Assembly: GCA_036365455.1 (NCBI GenBank)
Contig: JAWQUS010000011.1
Span: 3,182,001-3,246,000 of the forward strand
Direction: 5' to 3'
Length of the DNA stretch: 64,000 nucleotides
Origin: Macrosoma leucophasiata
Taxonomy: Eukaryota > Arthropoda > Insecta > Lepidoptera > Hedylidae
Each line of letters begins with the position of its first letter. Position 1 is the first letter of the stretch. The notes beneath the pieces were generated by a model that saw nothing but the letters and a program-made list of their open reading frames with translations, was not told the DNA's origin and did not search any database. This document shows, in pieces, positions 60,891 through 64,000 of the stretch. A program made the position numbers and the translations under genes.

Positions 60891-61295
60891 AAGTGGGAAC
60901 AGTTTAATACGCCAGCAAATCCGAACAAGAAATCGGGGGATTATTCTTAAAGATTCTTTTTCAGTAAACTTGGACGCGAGCAGCGTGTTTTTTCTTTTTG
61001 CTGTTTGTAAAATATTGAAAGATTTGGGTGAATGTAGGAGATAATATTTTATTACCGTTTGATTTTTTAAAGATTATGTAGATGATTACGCAAATTCATA
61101 CCTGAAGGCGTAGTGTTTTACACAGTTAAAGTTTTTCTTGTTTTATTTAATAGTGATTTTAATATGTATGTACCCCCAATATGGGGGGTACATATTCATG
61201 GATATAAAGAGGATTCTATACATAGGTAAAGAATAATTTATAGAGATTGAAGGAAAAGGACTAGTAGTCTAAAATTTAAGATTAAATAGAAAATA
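60891..61295. other. Unassigned stretch
   Basis: 'TATGTACCCCCAATATGGGGGGTACAT' near 61165-61191 is a short near-perfect palindrome. Otherwise nothing recognised. Confidence 0.4.
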
Positions 61296-61332
61296 TACAT
61301 TTGCACGGAACCTTAACTCGCACTTGGCCGGT
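61296..61332 (-). repeat. Fragment of repeat G
   Basis: 'GCACGGAACCTTAACTCGCACTTGGCCGG' resembles the inverted left edge of the repeat at 18995. Confidence 0.5.
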
Positions 61333-61539
61333 GCACTTTTCTACTAGAGTTGAATTATTATATTTGTATTGAACCTTGAAGTGAAACACGGGTATATAAT
61401 ATGTGTGTGTGAGCGCTACCGCGATGCATTTGAAACGAACTTTGAATACAAATACACTTATGAAACGAATGACGTCACTGCGGTGTCTGAGTCTAGGCGA
61501 GTTTTTATTATGAAAGCAACTCGCAACTCGGAAACAGAC

Positions 61540-62006
61540 TACATTTGCTATGGGGAAATTCCGCCGACGTCAACACTATTTTTGTACTGCAAAAGAGAGC
61601 TGTCCGGGCTATCTACGGGTTGAGTCCGAGGGTATCTCTTAGAGATAAATTTAAAGAAATAAATATTCTGACTGTAGCTTCGCAATACATTTATGAAAAT
61701 GTATTATATGTCCGTAAAAACATTAATGAGTTTCCTACAATAGGTAACAATCACAGTATAAATACTAGGAACAAATACAAGTTGTCCATGCATGCAACGC
61801 GGCTGAATAGGGTCAGTAATTCTTTTAGAGGTCAATGTATACGGTTCTTTAATCAAATCCCCAAAAACGTTCAAAGTCTATCGATCAATAAATTTAAGAA
61901 AGTAATGAAAGAACGTTTATATAAATGTAATTACTATAAGACCAGTGATTATCTTAATGATAATACGTCTTGGGATTATAGCGATCGCTGCCAGGCTATT
62001 TCATGA
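61540..62006 (+). pseudogene. LINE reverse transcriptase C-terminus (jockey/CR1-like)
   Basis: A 153-codon frame reads 'LWGNSADVNTIFVLQKRAVR', 'AIYGLSPRVSLRDKFKEINI', 'LTVASQYIYENVLYVRKNIN', 'RGQCIRFFNQIPKNVQSLSI', the region after the RT catalytic core in many jockey/CR1-type proteins. It ends in a natural-looking stop after 'DYSDRCQAIS'. Catalytic RT and endonuclease are missing: 5'-truncated copy. Belongs to a different LINE lineage from the 19-24 kb element. Confidence 0.85.
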
Positions 62007-62720
62007 TCCTGTGATTTCGTGTATTCAGTAATTAGTATCTACTATTGTTAAGGGTTGAATAATGTGAATACCCTGGCTGAAAACGAATTCCATCTTTTAT
62101 TTTGCCGTATGCATATCCGGAACAGTCATGCACGCTTAAATGTCTTTGCCTTTGGCGGCGTCGTGTGGCGGGTTGCTCACTTCCCTCTAAAATGGTCGAG
62201 GAGGGCAATGGCTGTCACATGCGTCATACTCGTGAACGGGTGCTGTTGGTGGGGACTGGTCTGTTCTGGTTTGCAGGGGCTACATCACATTTAGTAGATA
62301 GCAGTTTATTTGCATCTATGCTATGGACGTTGACATTATTTGATTTTTCACGATAATCTGTACTAGATTTAAGCTTTCATTTAAAAGAGCTCTTACTGAG
62401 TTTGTTGGGTAGCGGAGTTCTTCTCAGTAGTGACTGCACTTGGAACTCTGCTAAGTGAATAATATTGATCTTGACGAATAAGTTTTTCTTTTTCTTCATT
62501 TATTATCATTGAAGGAATTGAAAAATTTTATGATTATTATGTTTTAACCAAATAGTTTAAATTTTTAATTTACTATTAATATATGATTTTTCTTTACTAT
62601 ATGTAATGGTTATTCGCTCTAGGTAGTTTATGATTTATTGACGTTTTGAAAGTATCTGTAAAGATCTATTCGAAATAAAAATATTTTCTATTTCTATTTC
62701 TATTTCTATTTATTTATTTG
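62007..62720 (+). repeat. 3' UTR and tail of the LINE fragment
   Basis: Continues from the stop to 'GATCTATTCGAAATAAAAAT' and a (TTTCTA)n tail at 62690-62712. Its last ~210 bp is repeated inverted at 9421-9640. Confidence 0.75.
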
Positions 62721-62723
62721 TTG

Positions 62724-62825
62724 CGTATTGAAGGTGGCAACGAAGCATGCAGTTAAGGTGTGTAACAAGTTAGGTGATGACTGCAGCACTTGTCGAAAAT
62801 GAAAAGCCGTACATTGCCACCTTTT
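62724..62825 (-). repeat. Family A remnant
   Basis: 'AAGGTGGCAACGAAGCATGC' to 'AAGCCGTACATTGCCACC', antisense with a large internal deletion. Confidence 0.6.
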
Positions 62826-62947
62826 TCTTTTTTTTGCACGGGATGTAAACCCTTTACCTAGTCACTTTTATCTAATGAAGGTTTTCAGTCCCCCTGTATA
62901 GGCCTAAATAATATTTACATTTATTCTTTGTTTTGTTCATTAACATT

Positions 62948-63066
62948 TCTTTATGTAATTAAGGTGGCAAACAAGCACGCACCTCACATTGATTGCAGCC
63001 TAAAGACATCTACACAAAAACCTGTCGTCAAAATGCAGATGCGTTATCCCTGAGACCTGAGGGGAA
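62948..63066 (-). repeat. Family A2 fragment
   Basis: 'TTTATGTAATTAAGGTGGCA' to 'TCCCTGAGACCTGAGG', antisense. Confidence 0.65.
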
Positions 63067-63141
63067 TAGACGATGGGTAGTGTTAGCCTCCTTCTCTTAC
63101 TTGGTAATGTAAAACAAGAATGCATAATTTACATTCGATTT

Positions 63142-63422
63142 ACTGGTGGTAGAGCTCCAGTGACGGAGCTCGCAGGCGCAGGCACCACCGCATTACCTAA
63201 TATACTTGCCGCTAAATGGTAGTGTTCAGCACTATCTTGTTCCGGTCAGGTGGTAATGTACGGCCCTGTAATTTCCGGCACAGAGGCATAACACCTAATG
63301 CCTCAGGAGTGGCAGCGCATCTGCATTTTGACCTCTGGTCATTGTGTGAGTGTCTATAGGCTGCAGTCATCACTTCAATGTGAACTGCATCCTTGTTTGC
63401 CACTTTTATTACATAAAAAAAA
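63142..63422 (+). mobile_element. Family A retroposon, full length
   Basis: ACTGGTGGTAGAGCTCC to ACATAAAAAAAA, with the 'CACCTAATGCCTCAGG' variant shared with 33238-33487. Confidence 0.9.
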
Positions 63423-63937
63423 CAGCGAATGCCCTAGCACAGTCTAAAAAAAACGAACTAGTTAATGTCCTAGTATGTCTTTATCTTCACGCCAAGTGCC
63501 TTACAGGATAGGCTTACCCTAGTGATTCAGAAATTCCTGGTAAAACAATTTGATTTTTCAACTTTTACTTTCGAACTTTATAAAAAAAATATATTGAAAA
63601 CAACAAAGAATTACACCAAAAGTAAAATTGAACAATAAGTATCCTCGACTCTGAATAAGCTTATACTGTAGATTATTTGCTATTGAATGTTATATTACAT
63701 AGGTTCAGCTTATTTCCTTTGACTATGGGAGCGTGTACAATTTTTGTTAGCTAAATCAACTGGTTTCGTACGGAACCGCAACAATCTATTGGGTTTATTG
63801 GCACAAAATTGTTAAATTATTCTGTGACTTTTTCCTTGTGATGGTTATAGTGTGATTCAAGAGTCGGCGTCATTTGAACATTATCTTAGATAGATAGATT
63901 TGTTAAATTCTATTTCGCAATAACACATGCAAGTGAA
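63423..63937. other. AT-rich stretch, nothing recognised
   Basis: No ORF above 60 codons and no repeat seen elsewhere in the window. Confidence 0.4.
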
Positions 63938-64000
63938 TACTGCTGGTAGAGTTCCAGTGCAAGAGCACAGATATATATCAACTTAGGTCTCAGGGATAAC
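63938..64000 (+). repeat. Family A2 head, cut by window end
   Basis: 'ACTGCTGGTAGAGTTCCAGTGC' then, after a gap, 'CTTAGGTCTCAGGGATAAC'. Confidence 0.6.

Noticed and set aside
60745..61044. 99-codon ORF with several cysteines as a possible secreted peptide
   Set aside because: Not conserved in the homologous duplicate at 59450-59690, no signal peptide, no splice context.

Overview
The window looks like transposon-dense nuclear DNA of an insect, most likely a moth or butterfly. The support is an AT-rich background, a cecropia/Bmmar-like mariner remnant, jockey/CR1-type and RTE-type LINEs, tRNA-derived SINEs with intact Pol III boxes, piggyBac-type inverted ends and many short inverted-repeat elements. 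The assignment to Lepidoptera rests on recognising repeat types, not on a search. I found no convincing host protein-coding gene. Every protein I can name belongs to a mobile element.

Layout. 0-15 kb: fragments of a ~290-bp SINE-like family (called family A here), LINE tails, a broken mariner copy with a perfect palindrome at its lost 5' end, a locally duplicated segment and a 294-bp inverted-repeat element. 15.4-17.4 kb: a tandem triplication of a ~690-bp unit, with a tRNA-derived SINE inserted in the first unit and flanked by a 13-bp target duplication. 17.5-17.9 kb: a 413-bp foldback element inside a Helitron-like repeat. 19.3-24.3 kb: a nearly complete jockey/CR1-type LINE on the minus strand with an intact 982-codon endonuclease-reverse transcriptase and a separate 294-codon ORF1. 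It splits an older repeat. 25.3-26.7 kb: an element with 29-bp perfect inverted ends and an 8-bp target duplication.

27-48 kb: more family A copies (one split by a 176-bp putative solo LTR), tRNA-like inverted elements, several inverted-repeat families present twice, a GC-rich low-complexity island at about 37.7-38.2 kb, and piggyBac-type ends near 43-44 kb. 48.5-50.6 kb: a second, 5'-truncated and frameshifted LINE related to the 19-24 kb one. 51-64 kb: family A copies with snap-back palindromes, a large foldback repeat, a tRNA-like palindromic element with a 13-bp target duplication, a recent 311-bp tandem duplication and a LINE C-terminal fragment.

How the parts relate: the LINEs supply the kind of endonuclease and reverse transcriptase on which short retroposons such as the SINEs and family A would depend. 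That pairing is not shown here. The strongest theme is self-complementarity. Family A and the tRNA-like elements repeatedly occur as inverted dimers or hairpins, which could make double-stranded RNA or reflect template switching during integration. Names such as family A, A2, T, R, Y and M1-M8 are labels used only in this annotation.
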